Source of the DNA: Paenibacillus sp. cl123
Lineage (GTDB): Bacteria; Bacillota; Bacilli; Paenibacillales; NBRC-103111
Direction of reading: 5' to 3'
DNA length: 64,000 nucleotides
Assembly (NCBI RefSeq): GCF_900101595.1
Contig: NZ_FMYY01000005.1
Span: 295,617 to 359,616, forward strand
Positions 45,832-54,652 of this stretch are shown in pieces; position 1 is the stretch's first letter; every line of letters starts with the position of its first letter. Position numbers and translations under genes: made by a program. Under the pieces are notes generated by a model. The model was given only the letters and a program-made list of their open reading frames with translations, was not told where the DNA came from and ran no database searches.

Positions 45832-46683
45832 ATGGAGGAATACGAGTATGAGTATGCGGACTTTATTTACTACACGCCGCGGGAGCTGGACAAAGCCGGT
45901 CAGCTATGGCCGATCCGCGGAGGCCGCAGTATAGCGAAGCCGAATTATAAGGTAGGGCCGAAACGAATCGATTGCTATAGCCTTCATCTGGTTCAGGAGG
46001 GGGAGATCTGGCTGGAGTTTCAAGGCAGGCGCGCCCGTGTCGGGGCCGGACATCTGTTTTGTTTATTTCCGGGCTTGACCTACCACTACTCGATTGCCGC
46101 TTTGGCCGCGCCGCTGCGCTTCAGCTGGATCGCGCTGGATGGACCGAGGGTCAGGGAGCTGCTGCAGTTGGCGGGCCTGTCGCCGGAGGCTCCGTACAGA
46201 CAGCAGGTCGATTATGCGGGGATAGGGGAGATCATAGCGCAGATGCACGGGTTGATGGGGCAGGCCGCCAGCTGGAAACCCGGCGTTTCCCTGGAGCTGC
46301 AGAGCTTGCTGCTTGCCTTGTTCGCCCGCATGACGCCGGAGCTTGCCCCGAAGCCAGAGACCGAGCCCGCCGGCTGGATTCGGTCATGCATCGACTTTAT
46401 GGAGCTGCATGCCGCGGAAGGCGTATCCGTTCAGCAGGTGGCGGCCTATGCGGGCGTACACCGATCCTATTTTTCCAGTGTGTTTACCCGCGAGGTCGGG
46501 CTGTCTCCGCTTGGCTATCTGCAGAAAATCCGGATGGAAAAAGCAAAGCAGCTGCTCCGGGAAACCGATGCGGCCGTCACCGAGATTGCGCTGTCACTCG
46601 GCTATCCGAGTTTATTTTCATTCACGAGGGCGTTCAAAAATTATTGCCGCATGTCTCCGGCCCTGTTCCGGGGGCAAAAATAA
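45832..46683 (+). CDS. AraC-family regulator divergent from sulfatase
   Basis: 283 residues from ATG 45832 behind GGGAGGGGC; an in-frame GTG at 45817 overlaps that site. Cupin-like sensor in the N-terminal half (YSLHLVQEGEIWLEFQGR; GHLFCLFPGLTYHY) and AraC domain at the C-terminus (VAAYAGVHRSYFSSVFTREV; IALSLGYPSLFSFTRAFKNY; MSPALFR). Its stop lies 36 bases from the converging ArsR-like gene, with no obvious terminator between. Confidence 0.9.
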   Translation: MEEYEYEYADFIYYTPRELDKAGQLWPIRGGRSIAKPNYKVGPKRIDCYSLHLVQEGEIWLEFQGRRARVGAGHLFCLFPGLTYHYSIAALAAPLRFSWIALDGPRVRELLQLAGLSPEAPYRQQVDYAGIGEIIAQMHGLMGQAASWKPGVSLELQSLLLALFARMTPELAPKPETEPAGWIRSCIDFMELHAAEGVSVQQVAAYAGVHRSYFSSVFTREVGLSPLGYLQKIRMEKAKQLLRETDAAVTEIALSLGYPSLFSFTRAFKNYCRMSPALFRGQK

Positions 46684-46718
46684 AGCCTGGGCAGAGGACG
46701 TCTGCACAAGCTCTAGCT

Positions 46719-47630
46719 CTACAACGCGATCGTGACCCGGATATCCTGCGGATAGTTGCCGAAGCCTTTGCCGAACAGGCTTACGCCTCCGCAATGGGCG
46801 GCCGTCTCCGGACAGGCGATGCGGAAGCGAAGCTCTTGTCCTGCCCGGATGCCGAGCTGGCCGATGGCAACGTCCGAGAACCGGATTCCGTCGATGAAGG
46901 TGCCCTCTTGGGTGATGGAGATCGTCTTTTGAAGCCCGTACTGGGTATCATTCCACCAGGAGGGCGTATACACGCCGCGTCTGCTGCCGAAATCTCCCGG
47001 GCAGGTCCAGGTGGCCACATCCGTATCATTAACGGAGAAAGTAATATCCGACGGCCAATTCTCGTTATACTGTGGCGCTTCCGAGCAGAGCTCCAGCGAG
47101 ATCGTCATGCTGGAGGCTTCCGCCCTGCCGACCAGATAATTCGGAATCCGGTATTCGACGAAGCCGCTGGCGAACCATAGATGCTCAGCCTGCGTATGCT
47201 CGGGATCATCGAAATAACGCGGGTCGTCCATCATACCGATGCGCTTCTCCGGGGAGGCCAAGCCGCAGGTAGGCTGAACCTGGTACCGGATGTACTGCCC
47301 GACCGGGATATCTACCGTATAGCGGGTCGTATCCGGGCTCTTCTCCAGAACCGGAGCGGTGCGCAGCACGAGCACCAGCTCGTCCATATTCAAGGAGCAG
47401 CGCTTCTGCGTTCCGCGCTTGCCGACCATACTCTCCGTAGAGACGATCCCGGCTTCCTCCAGCTTCTGAATATGCTTCGTAATGATAGCGGAGGACAAGC
47501 CAAGCGCCTCCGCCAGCTCTCCGATATTATAAGGCCCCCCATTGAGCAGCTCGATGATTCGCACCCGGGTTTCCGAAGAAAAGCATTCCAGCACGTTCAT
47601 ATTTTTAGTCGTCACATCAAGTTTCATCAC
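46719..47630 (-). CDS. ArsR-like winged-helix regulator fused to a ~200-residue C-terminal domain
   Basis: 303 residues. The N-terminal ~85 residues are an ArsR-type winged helix (ETRVRIIELLNGGPYNIGEL; LSSAIITKHIQKLEEAG). The remaining ~210 residues are not the usual short ArsR tail: they are rich in aromatic and beta-forming stretches (VGQYIRYQVQPTCGL; YTPSWWNDTQYGLQ; GIRFSDVAIGQLGIRAGQEL) and look like a jelly-roll sandwich, perhaps a sugar-binding sensor. No metal-binding Cys pair of the ArsR/SmtB type is evident in the helix region. Divergent from the GH2 gene, whose strong promoter it probably represses. Function of the C-terminal domain is inferred only. Confidence 0.82.
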   Translation of the reverse strand: MMKLDVTTKNMNVLECFSSETRVRIIELLNGGPYNIGELAEALGLSSAIITKHIQKLEEAGIVSTESMVGKRGTQKRCSLNMDELVLVLRTAPVLEKSPDTTRYTVDIPVGQYIRYQVQPTCGLASPEKRIGMMDDPRYFDDPEHTQAEHLWFASGFVEYRIPNYLVGRAEASSMTISLELCSEAPQYNENWPSDITFSVNDTDVATWTCPGDFGSRRGVYTPSWWNDTQYGLQKTISITQEGTFIDGIRFSDVAIGQLGIRAGQELRFRIACPETAAHCGGVSLFGKGFGNYPQDIRVTIAL

Positions 47631-47670
47631 TAAACACTCCTAACCGGTCTGATCTGATTATATAACCCGT

Positions 47671-47764
47671 TTGTTAAATAATCAACTTTTGGATTGACAT
47701 AAACAAAGCATAGTTTTATTATGATTAACAGATACATCATTAAGTTAATTATTATATTAATTAA
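47671..47764 (+). promoter_or_regulatory. Consensus promoter with flanking palindromes for GH2 gene
   Basis: TTGACA (47694-47699), a 17-base spacer and TATTAT (47717-47722) form a near-consensus sigma-A promoter, the best in the window. TTGTTAAATAATCAA (47671-47685) upstream and TTAATTATTATATTAATTAA (47745-47764) downstream are imperfect palindromes suitable for a winged-helix repressor. The region is much more AT-rich than its surroundings. Confidence 0.7.
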
Positions 47765-47780
47765 ATGGAGGCATCGCGAC

Positions 47781-49544
47781 ATGAGTCAAACCGTTGCAAG
47801 ACCCGAATATCCTCGCCCGCAGCTCGTTAGAGAGCAGTGGCTTAATTTGAACGGAACCTGGGAGTTTGAGTTTGACGATGAACGTATCGGGGACGACAAG
47901 CAGTGGGGAGCGGGGAACGCCGCGTTTACGAAAACGATCCAAGTTCCATTCGCTTACCAAAGCGCGCTGAGCGGAATCGGAGAAACGGATTTTCACGACC
48001 TGGTCTGGTACAGGCGCAGCTTCACGATTCCGGCAGATTGGTCCGGCTCCAACATCGTGCTGCACTTCGGCGCTGTCGATTATGCGGCGACGGTTTGGGT
48101 GAACGGGCAGCAGGTCGCTTTCCATGAGGGCGGACATACGCCGTTCCAGGCGGATATTACACGGGCGCTTAAGCCGGGTGAAAATGTGCTGGTCGTACGC
48201 GCCGAGGATTTCAGCCGCGATGTGACGCTTCCGCGCGGGAAGCAGTATTGGAAGCCGGATTCGGCCTCCATCTTCTATACAAGAACTACGGGCATCTGGC
48301 AGACGGTCTGGATCGAGCCGGTGAACAAGCTGCATATTCAGAAGCTGAAGTTCAAGCCGGATATCGATCGGAATGAAATTCAGGTCCGCACGTTCCTGAG
48401 CCAGGCGCCAGTCGGCTGCCAGGCCGAGGTGCGGGTGGACGTCCGCTTTAAGGATGAATACTTTGCCAGCACGACGTTCAGCGCGCATCACGCCGAAGAA
48501 GCCAGAACGATCAGTCTGCATGACTTCAACGATCATGGCCTCGGCCGCTGGTGGTCGCCGCATAAGCCGAATCTGTACGATGTGACCGTGACTTTGCTGG
48601 TGGACGGTCAAGAGGTCGACACCTTGGAGAGCTACTTCGGCATGCGGAAAATTTCCATCGAGGCGGGCAAGGTCATGCTGAACAACCGGGTGTATTTCAT
48701 GCGGCTAGTCCTTGACCAAGGCTATTTCCCTGACGGCATCCTGACCGCGCCGACGGATGAAGCGCTGAAACGGGATATCGAGCTCGCGAAGGAAATGGGC
48801 TTCAACGGGGCGCGCAAGCATCAGAAGATCGAGGACCCGCGGTTCCTTTATTGGGCGGATAAGCTGGGTTATCTGGTATGGGGCGAGATGGCGAACGCCT
48901 ATCAATATTCCGAAGAATACGTACGTCGTGTGACGACCGAATGGCAGGAAGCGATGGAACGCGATTATAATCATCCATCGCTCGTCGTCTGGGTGCCGAT
49001 CAACGAAAGCTGGGGCGTGCCGAACATCCTCATCGACAAGCGCCAGCAGCAGCATGCGCTGGCTATGTACCACATGACCAAGTCGCTTGACGACACCCGT
49101 CCGGTTGTATCCAATGACGGCTGGGAGAGCATGAGCACCGACCTGCTTACAATCCACGACTATGCCTGGAAACGGGAAGATCTGGAAGAGCGCTACGCTA
49201 CGCTGGAAGCTACGCTCGGCAAAAAGCCTCATCGCCGCGAGGTGCTTGTCGGAGGCACGGCCTATGAAGGACAGCCGATCCTCGTGACCGAATTTGGCGG
49301 CATCGCGTTCAAGAAAAGCGACTGGGAGGGCTGGGGATACTCCGGCGCGGAAAATGAAGAGGATTTCCTGAAAAAGCTGGCCGATGTCGTGGAGCCGTTC
49401 CTGCTGTCGCCGCATGTTCAGGGCATCTGCTACACCCAGCTCACCGACGTAGAGCAGGAAATTAACGGCCTGCTGACCTATGACCGGGTGCCGAAGGCGC
49501 CTCTGGAGAAGATCAAGGCGATCTTTAACGGTCCGGTTAAATAA
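47781..49544 (+). CDS. GH2-family glycoside hydrolase
   Basis: 588 residues from ATG 47781, which has ATGGAGG 9 bases upstream; an earlier in-frame ATG at 47721 lies inside the -10 box. Domain order is GH2 sugar-binding (LNLNGTWEFEFD; WVNGQQVAFHEGGHTPF), immunoglobulin-like, and TIM barrel. The acid/base is Glu409 (WVPINESWG) and the nucleophile Glu504 (VTEFGG). It is short for beta-galactosidase (~1000) and near beta-glucuronidase length (~600), but the specificity (galactose, glucuronate, mannose) cannot be read. Where GH2 enzymes often have a conserved Arg in the barrel entry, the sequence reads FMRLVLDQGYFPDG. No signal peptide. Confidence 0.9.
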   Translation: MSQTVARPEYPRPQLVREQWLNLNGTWEFEFDDERIGDDKQWGAGNAAFTKTIQVPFAYQSALSGIGETDFHDLVWYRRSFTIPADWSGSNIVLHFGAVDYAATVWVNGQQVAFHEGGHTPFQADITRALKPGENVLVVRAEDFSRDVTLPRGKQYWKPDSASIFYTRTTGIWQTVWIEPVNKLHIQKLKFKPDIDRNEIQVRTFLSQAPVGCQAEVRVDVRFKDEYFASTTFSAHHAEEARTISLHDFNDHGLGRWWSPHKPNLYDVTVTLLVDGQEVDTLESYFGMRKISIEAGKVMLNNRVYFMRLVLDQGYFPDGILTAPTDEALKRDIELAKEMGFNGARKHQKIEDPRFLYWADKLGYLVWGEMANAYQYSEEYVRRVTTEWQEAMERDYNHPSLVVWVPINESWGVPNILIDKRQQQHALAMYHMTKSLDDTRPVVSNDGWESMSTDLLTIHDYAWKREDLEERYATLEATLGKKPHRREVLVGGTAYEGQPILVTEFGGIAFKKSDWEGWGYSGAENEEDFLKKLADVVEPFLLSPHVQGICYTQLTDVEQEINGLLTYDRVPKAPLEKIKAIFNGPVK

Positions 49545-49567
49545 GGATCGCAGGATGGAGGTAGACT

Positions 49568-50455
49568 ATGGCGCTTGATCATAACGGCCCGGCCCGCACG
49601 CCGGACAGCTTGATTGACGAGATAAGAAGCAGCGCCCCGCCGAACGGCTGCTCGGCCATCTGGTTTTTCGGACAGGCCAGCGTCGCGCTGAAGGGACGGG
49701 AGACCGTCATTCATGTCGATCCTTTTTACTCCGACTATCTGGAGCGTCAGCAGGGGGTAAAGCGATGGTATCCTTCCCTGCTCAAGCCGGAGGATATTAC
49801 GGCGGCCGACCTCGTCCTGATTACTCACGAGCATGAGGATCATCTGGACCCCTGGACCTTGAGCGCGATTGCGGCGCAATGTCCGCAGGCGGTGTTTATG
49901 GCGCCGGCTGTCTGCCGGCCGATTCTCGAATCGGAATGCGGCATTCCGGCTGAACGCATCGTGGATGCGTTGACCGGGGAGTGGATCGAGCTGCAGAGTG
50001 CAGGGGGCGAAGGCGTACGCATCAAGCCCGTGCCCGCCGCCCATGAAGCTTTGCGGACGACGGGCAGCGAGCGGGAGCACCGGTATGTCGGCTATTTGAT
50101 CGAGCTGAACGGAGTGAAGCTGTATCATGCCGGGGATACGACCGTATATCCCGGACTTGCGGACTTGCTGCGGGAGGAGCAGATCGATGTAGGCCTGCTG
50201 CCGATTAACGGGAGAGATTACTTCCGGGGCGAGCGCGGGCTGATCGGGAACATGAACTACCGCGAAGCGGCGGAGCTGGCGTCAGCCGCGCAGATCGAGA
50301 CGGTCATTCCCCTGCATTATGACGGATTCGCGGGCAATAGCGAGAAGCCCGGCTATTTCGTGCAGGAGCTGTATGAACGTACGCCCTGGCAGAAATGCCA
50401 TGTGATGGCGAGAGCGGAGCGTTATGTGTACGTTTCCCCCAGAGCCTTTGTCTAA
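49568..50455 (+). CDS. MBL-fold metal-dependent hydrolase (UlaG-like)
   Basis: 295 residues. The metallo-beta-lactamase fold signature HEHEDH spans 87-92, with HAGDT and PLHYDGF as later metal ligands. The relation to UlaG-type L-ascorbate-6-phosphate lactonases is suggested by overall length and FFGQASVAL at the N-terminus. It begins 23 bases after the GH2 gene with GGAGGT upstream, so it is co-transcribed. It may open a sugar lactone or cleave a phosphosugar made after GH2 action (inference). Confidence 0.82.
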   Translation: MALDHNGPARTPDSLIDEIRSSAPPNGCSAIWFFGQASVALKGRETVIHVDPFYSDYLERQQGVKRWYPSLLKPEDITAADLVLITHEHEDHLDPWTLSAIAAQCPQAVFMAPAVCRPILESECGIPAERIVDALTGEWIELQSAGGEGVRIKPVPAAHEALRTTGSEREHRYVGYLIELNGVKLYHAGDTTVYPGLADLLREEQIDVGLLPINGRDYFRGERGLIGNMNYREAAELASAAQIETVIPLHYDGFAGNSEKPGYFVQELYERTPWQKCHVMARAERYVYVSPRAFV

Positions 50456-50480
50456 GAGAACTAAAAGTTAAACGATAGCC

Positions 50481-50512
50481 AGCCGAACCCCTCCAGATGG
50501 AGGGGTTCGGCT
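50481..50512 (+). terminator. Terminator hairpin of GH2/MBL operon
   Basis: Perfect 14-bp stem AGCCGAACCCCTCC / GGAGGGGTTCGGCT with a 4-base loop, 25 bases after the MBL stop; the tail is GTTTGGCGTTT, a weak U-run. Confidence 0.75.
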
Positions 50513-50587
50513 GTTTGGCGTTTGTGGCAATATATGGTAGAATTTCAATGCGCAAGTACACTATTTATCCGCAGGTGGTGCAGATTC

Positions 50588-50881
50588 ATGGAGAATATCC
50601 ATTATCTTAAGAAAAACGATTGCTTGTATGTCATGCTCACATCGAAAAAAGCAAAAGAACCCTGTGAAGTTCTTACATTTCCATTGGGAAATTACGCTTC
50701 TATTGACGAAGCTTTGGAGCAATGTATCGTTTATGACATAGCCAGCGAGGAAGATTTCACGACTTTCAATCACTTATTACCAACTCATAGGGGCGTCAAG
50801 CTTAGCGAGCTCGGGTATTTCTTTACGGAGAAATTTTACAACGAAATGGTAAAGGTAGTGATGACACAGGAAGCTATATGA
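50588..50881 (+). CDS. Small hypothetical protein, low GC
   Basis: 97 residues from ATG 50588, with AGGTGGTG upstream. Not recognised. It is soluble and mixed-charge (MENIHYLKKNDCLYVMLTSK...), without membrane segments. Its codons are clearly more AT-rich than those of the surrounding genes, suggesting a separate origin. It lies alone after a terminator and before the kinase gene. Could be a small immunity or regulatory protein; no evidence for either. Confidence 0.6.
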   Translation: MENIHYLKKNDCLYVMLTSKKAKEPCEVLTFPLGNYASIDEALEQCIVYDIASEEDFTTFNHLLPTHRGVKLSELGYFFTEKFYNEMVKVVMTQEAI

Positions 50882-51054
50882 TCGAAGCATTAAGCCCGTC
50901 CACCGGCCAATTAATCATTGTCTAACGCAGACGGTTTTATTATGATGAGGGTACCGGATTTCCGGCAGCCCCGGCAAGGAGTTACGGCAGGCTGCCGTCA
51001 GCAGGCCGGACGGACTGCCGCAAGCGGCGGCTGGAGCCCGGCGCGAAAGGATGG

Positions 51055-52908
51055 ATGCCTTTGCTTCGGATCATTCGGTTTTTGAAACCGTCTTCATTGA
51101 AAAATCGGCTGTTTGTCGCGTTCCTGCTGCTTATCATTTTGCCCTTCTTCGCGCTGCAGGTGCGCAATCATATCCAGATCAAGAGCTTGTACGAGCAGCG
51201 GATCAGCGAGCAGAGCCAGGTTCAAATCGATCAGATGAAAGAGGCGTTCGAGGCGCTGAAGACGAGTATGCTTATGACGGCTTTGCAGCTGGAGAAGGAG
51301 CCGGGCGTCATCGCAGCTTTGCATCAGGCGGAAGCTCCCGAGCAAGGCGCGCCAAGCGTCGTTTCGCCTAAAGCCACGAATCCGGAGAACCCTGTCGTGC
51401 GAACCTTTCTGTCGCTGAAAAGCCAGTTTTTCTCCGCAGGAGATCAGATTCATTACGCCTTAAGCGACTTGAACGGAAAGCTGTACCTCTCTTACGAGCC
51501 TGCCGGAGACCTCGGCTATGAGCAGGTAATGCCGCCGGATACGGCCAGCCGGTTGTTGTCGGGAACGGAGCCGGCCTATATATGGGCCGACGAAATGCTG
51601 ACCGACGCCAATCTCAAGGACAGCCGAGGCTCGCGGATGCTCGTGCTGTATATGCCGATAAAGGGCTCGGACTCCCTGCCGGCGGGACTGCTGCGCATCA
51701 GCTTCGACTACCGTCAATGGCTGAAAAGCTACTCGAACCATTTTCTTATTCAACAAGGATATTATGTGCTGGACCAGCAGGGGGAGGTGCTGTATATGAG
51801 CGACCCTGCGAATTCGATTCCCCGGGATATCGGCGACATGGTCAGGCGCCAGCAGGAGGACCCTCACCGGACCTATATCGTGCATGCAGCTACATCGTCC
51901 ATTATTAACAGCAGCTATATTCCCTCCGTCGGCTGGTATATTGTGGCGCAGTTTCCGCTGGAAATTTTTTTCGGAGACATCCGGGCCATGAACCGGCAAT
52001 ATATGATTACGTTTGCGTTGTTTACGCTGTTGTTTATCGTTATCACCTTCTTTATCCTGTCGGCGATCACAAGACCGCTGCTGCTGCTTAAGAAAAAAAT
52101 GTCCGAAGTTATCGTTAAAAACTTTCAAACCTCCATTGCGACCGATCATTATAAGGGGGAAATGCTGGAAATTGCGGACACCTTCAATACGATGACCAAG
52201 GATTTGAACCGGATGGTCAATCGCTTGAAGATGGAAGAACGCCAGCGGGAGGCGATCCGCTTTCAGATGCTGCTGCAGCAGATGAACCCGCACTTTCTGC
52301 TGAATACGCTGAATACGATCAAATGGAATGCGATGGCCAAAGGGGATCAAGCCAGCGCGGATATTTGCATATCGCTCGGGAAGCTGCTCGAGACAAGCTT
52401 GAATTCGGAGGCGGACCTGATTCATCTGCAGGAAGAGCTGGGGCTGGTGGAAGCTTATGCCGCTATCCAAAATTTCCGCTACGATCACCGCTTCGAGGTG
52501 CGTTACGAATATGAGGAGGCTCTGGGCTATGCGCTGGTGCCGAAGCTGTCGCTGCAGCCGCTGGTCGAAAATGCGATCCAGCACGGCTTCGCCAAGCTGA
52601 AGTCGGGAGGCGTCATTACGATCCGCATCCTGGAGCAGCCGGGCGCACGGCTTGTGCTCGAAGTGGAGGATAACGGTACCGGGCTGCAGAAGGCGGCTGC
52701 GGCAGCACCCTCCTCGCGCAAACGGAAGCCGATCGGCATTAAAAATTTGACGGAGCGGCTGCAGCTGCTGTTCAAAAGCGATGCCAGTCTGGAGCTGACC
52801 GGGCTTGAGACCGGCACGCTCGTCCGGATGCGCATACCGCTGCTGATGGCCAAGCCTTATGGAAACGGAGGACAGCCGAATGTGGAGAACATTGCTCGTG
52901 GAGGATGA
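51055..52908 (+). CDS. YesM-type sensor histidine kinase
   Basis: 617 residues. Membrane segments near 18-36 and ~315-340 flank an extracellular sensor. HAMP, then H-box His413 (MNPHFLLNTL), then HATPase_c with NAIQHGF, DNGTGL and PIGIKN. GAAAGG precedes ATG 51055. The 3' end overlaps the regulator gene by 29 bases, so the two are translationally coupled. Confidence 0.93.
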   Translation: MPLLRIIRFLKPSSLKNRLFVAFLLLIILPFFALQVRNHIQIKSLYEQRISEQSQVQIDQMKEAFEALKTSMLMTALQLEKEPGVIAALHQAEAPEQGAPSVVSPKATNPENPVVRTFLSLKSQFFSAGDQIHYALSDLNGKLYLSYEPAGDLGYEQVMPPDTASRLLSGTEPAYIWADEMLTDANLKDSRGSRMLVLYMPIKGSDSLPAGLLRISFDYRQWLKSYSNHFLIQQGYYVLDQQGEVLYMSDPANSIPRDIGDMVRRQQEDPHRTYIVHAATSSIINSSYIPSVGWYIVAQFPLEIFFGDIRAMNRQYMITFALFTLLFIVITFFILSAITRPLLLLKKKMSEVIVKNFQTSIATDHYKGEMLEIADTFNTMTKDLNRMVNRLKMEERQREAIRFQMLLQQMNPHFLLNTLNTIKWNAMAKGDQASADICISLGKLLETSLNSEADLIHLQEELGLVEAYAAIQNFRYDHRFEVRYEYEEALGYALVPKLSLQPLVENAIQHGFAKLKSGGVITIRILEQPGARLVLEVEDNGTGLQKAAAAAPSSRKRKPIGIKNLTERLQLLFKSDASLELTGLETGTLVRMRIPLLMAKPYGNGGQPNVENIARGG

Positions 52909-54376
52909 GCCTTTCGTGAGAAGGACGATCGTCCAGCTCATCGACTGGCGGCAGATGGGGTTTGAAATTGTCGGCGAAGCGGATGACGGCGAGGAGGCAT
53001 GGGAGCAGATTCAGACGCTCCAGCCGGACCTTGTGATCACCGATATTATGATGCCGAATATGGACGGCCTGGAGCTGCTGCGGAGGGCCAAGGAGCATGG
53101 CTTTGACGGCCTATTCGTCATGCTGACCTGCATGAACGAGTTCGAATACGCGCGCCAGGCGCTTGAATACGGCGCCAGCGGGTATGTGCTCAAGCTCTCC
53201 ATGAGTCCGGCCTCGCTCCATCAGACACTGGACAAAGTACAGGCGGCGCTCATGAAGCAGGAATCGCAGCGCTTGGGCATTTCGTTTCATCAAGGCTATG
53301 AAGCGGTGTGGAGTACGCTTACGGGGCACCCCCGGCTCAAGCAGTCTGCCGAAATCAGGGAGCATCCGCTGCGGCCCTGGCAGGCAAGCCGATACCGGTA
53401 CGTAGCGGTGTGCTCGGTGCTGCATGGCGGCGAACGTCCGGCTGACAGCTGGTATGCGAAGGCGTTTGGCATCAGGGAAGGCCCGGAGACGGTTCTTCAT
53501 ACGTATTCGCGGCTTGGAACGACTACGTTCTTCTGCTGGTCGCTTCGTCCGCTCCGAACCCAGCCGCCATCGTCCGGCGAGCTGCCCGGGCCGGCGGTTT
53601 ATTCGGACTTCGTGGAAGAGAAGCAGTTTCCGCACGTGTGGGCTCAAGCGCTCTGCCGGCTTAGTCCGCACTGGTACGGCGGGCGTCCGGGGCTGTTCCG
53701 GCTTGAGGCGGCTGCGGAAGAACCGGCCGTTCGGGACGCTCTCGTCTGGAAGCGGGAAATGGAGCTGTATCAGTGGACCGAAGCCGGCAAGCAAGAGGCT
53801 GCCGCCGAATGTCTCAGACAGGCTGGCGAGGAAATGGAGCGAAGCGGAACTCCCTGGTTTACGGTCAAGGAGCTGGCGCTGCGGATCGCGGGCAACGTTC
53901 TGCAGCAGGCGCCCGAAGCATGCGGACCCCTGCAGCGGAAGCTGACGGAGGCGTCCCGGCATCACGAACTGATGCATGTGCTTAAGGAAGCCGTGCTCCA
54001 GTTTATGGCGGAGCAGGCGCGAACGGGCTTTGCCAAGACCGATCATCTGGAAGTAAATGCGGTGATCCTCTATATTCACGAGCACTTCGAAGAAAATATT
54101 ACCGTGAAGTCGCTGGCCCGGCAGGTCAATATGGACGAGAAGTATTTGAGCGGCGTATTTGCCAAAAAAACGGGTGAGCCGCTGATTCAATACATCCAGC
54201 GTACGCGGATCGACAAAGCGAAGCATCTGCTGACGGAAACGGCGCTGCCGGTCAACGAGATCGGTGAGCAGGTCGGCTTTGCCAATGCCAACTATTTCTT
54301 CAAGATGTTCAAGCGATGGACCGAGCTGACCCCGAATGAGTACCGGAAGCAATACGGGCGCAGGTTCGAGACATAA
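52880..54376 (+). CDS. YesN-type response regulator with AraC output domain
   Basis: 498 residues from ATG 52880, chosen because ACGGAGGA lies 8 bases upstream; the in-frame ATG at 52859 lacks a site. Receiver: VEDE, phospho-acceptor Asp55 (VITDIMMPNM), and VLKLS with Leu where Pro usually follows Lys. C-terminal AraC domain: LARQVNMDEKYLSGVFAKKT; IGEQVGFANANYFFKMFKRW; LTPNEYR. Ends at a strong terminator, before the fourth Lpl importer, its likely target. Confidence 0.92.
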   Translation: MWRTLLVEDEPFVRRTIVQLIDWRQMGFEIVGEADDGEEAWEQIQTLQPDLVITDIMMPNMDGLELLRRAKEHGFDGLFVMLTCMNEFEYARQALEYGASGYVLKLSMSPASLHQTLDKVQAALMKQESQRLGISFHQGYEAVWSTLTGHPRLKQSAEIREHPLRPWQASRYRYVAVCSVLHGGERPADSWYAKAFGIREGPETVLHTYSRLGTTTFFCWSLRPLRTQPPSSGELPGPAVYSDFVEEKQFPHVWAQALCRLSPHWYGGRPGLFRLEAAAEEPAVRDALVWKREMELYQWTEAGKQEAAAECLRQAGEEMERSGTPWFTVKELALRIAGNVLQQAPEACGPLQRKLTEASRHHELMHVLKEAVLQFMAEQARTGFAKTDHLEVNAVILYIHEHFEENITVKSLARQVNMDEKYLSGVFAKKTGEPLIQYIQRTRIDKAKHLLTETALPVNEIGEQVGFANANYFFKMFKRWTELTPNEYRKQYGRRFET

Positions 54377-54385
54377 GGAAGGTCA

Positions 54386-54425
54386 AGCCCGATGTCCAGC
54401 ATAGCGATGGATGTCGGGCTTTTTC
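54386..54425 (+). terminator. Rho-independent terminator
   Basis: AGCCCGATGTCC pairs with GGATGTCGGGCT (with a TG/TG internal mismatch) and is followed by TTTTT. Separates the two-component pair from the importer. Confidence 0.85.
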
Positions 54426-54475
54426 GAAATTCCGAAGCGTAAAAGCGTCGGTGATTGTCCAATTCTTGGCATATG

Positions 54476-54535
54476 CGCCATCCGTCTCTCGTCCGTCTGA
54501 GCGCAAGGGGGGCCGATAGGCGGTTATCTTCGTCA
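54476..54535. repeat. Dispersed intergenic repeat, second copy
   Basis: GCGCCATCCGTCTCTCGTCC and the following GTCTGAGCG...AGGCGGTTATCTTC align with 30231-30288 (GCGCCATGCCCCTCTCGTCC, GTCTATGCG...AGGCGTTCTTCTT). No gene is seen in 54426-54652. Confidence 0.5.
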
Positions 54536-54580
54536 AGCAGTGGAATTTGTTCACTTCGAAACAGGAATCCGTTCATTTTG

Positions 54581-54594
54581 CGAAAGCGATTCCA
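54581..54594 (+). promoter_or_regulatory. cre-like box before fourth Lpl importer
   Basis: CGAAAGCGATTCCA retains the AAAGCG core and terminal CCA of a CcpA site, with about two mismatches, 59 bases before the permease start. Confidence 0.4.
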
Positions 54595-54652
54595 ATGTTA
54601 TCTTAGGAGTACAAACCGCTACAACACTTAAACGAAGAAGGAGGTCGCTGCG

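Noticed and set aside
51460..52941. Minus-strand 493-codon frame opposite a kinase gene
   Set aside because: Composition mirrors the kinase codons; no domain seen.
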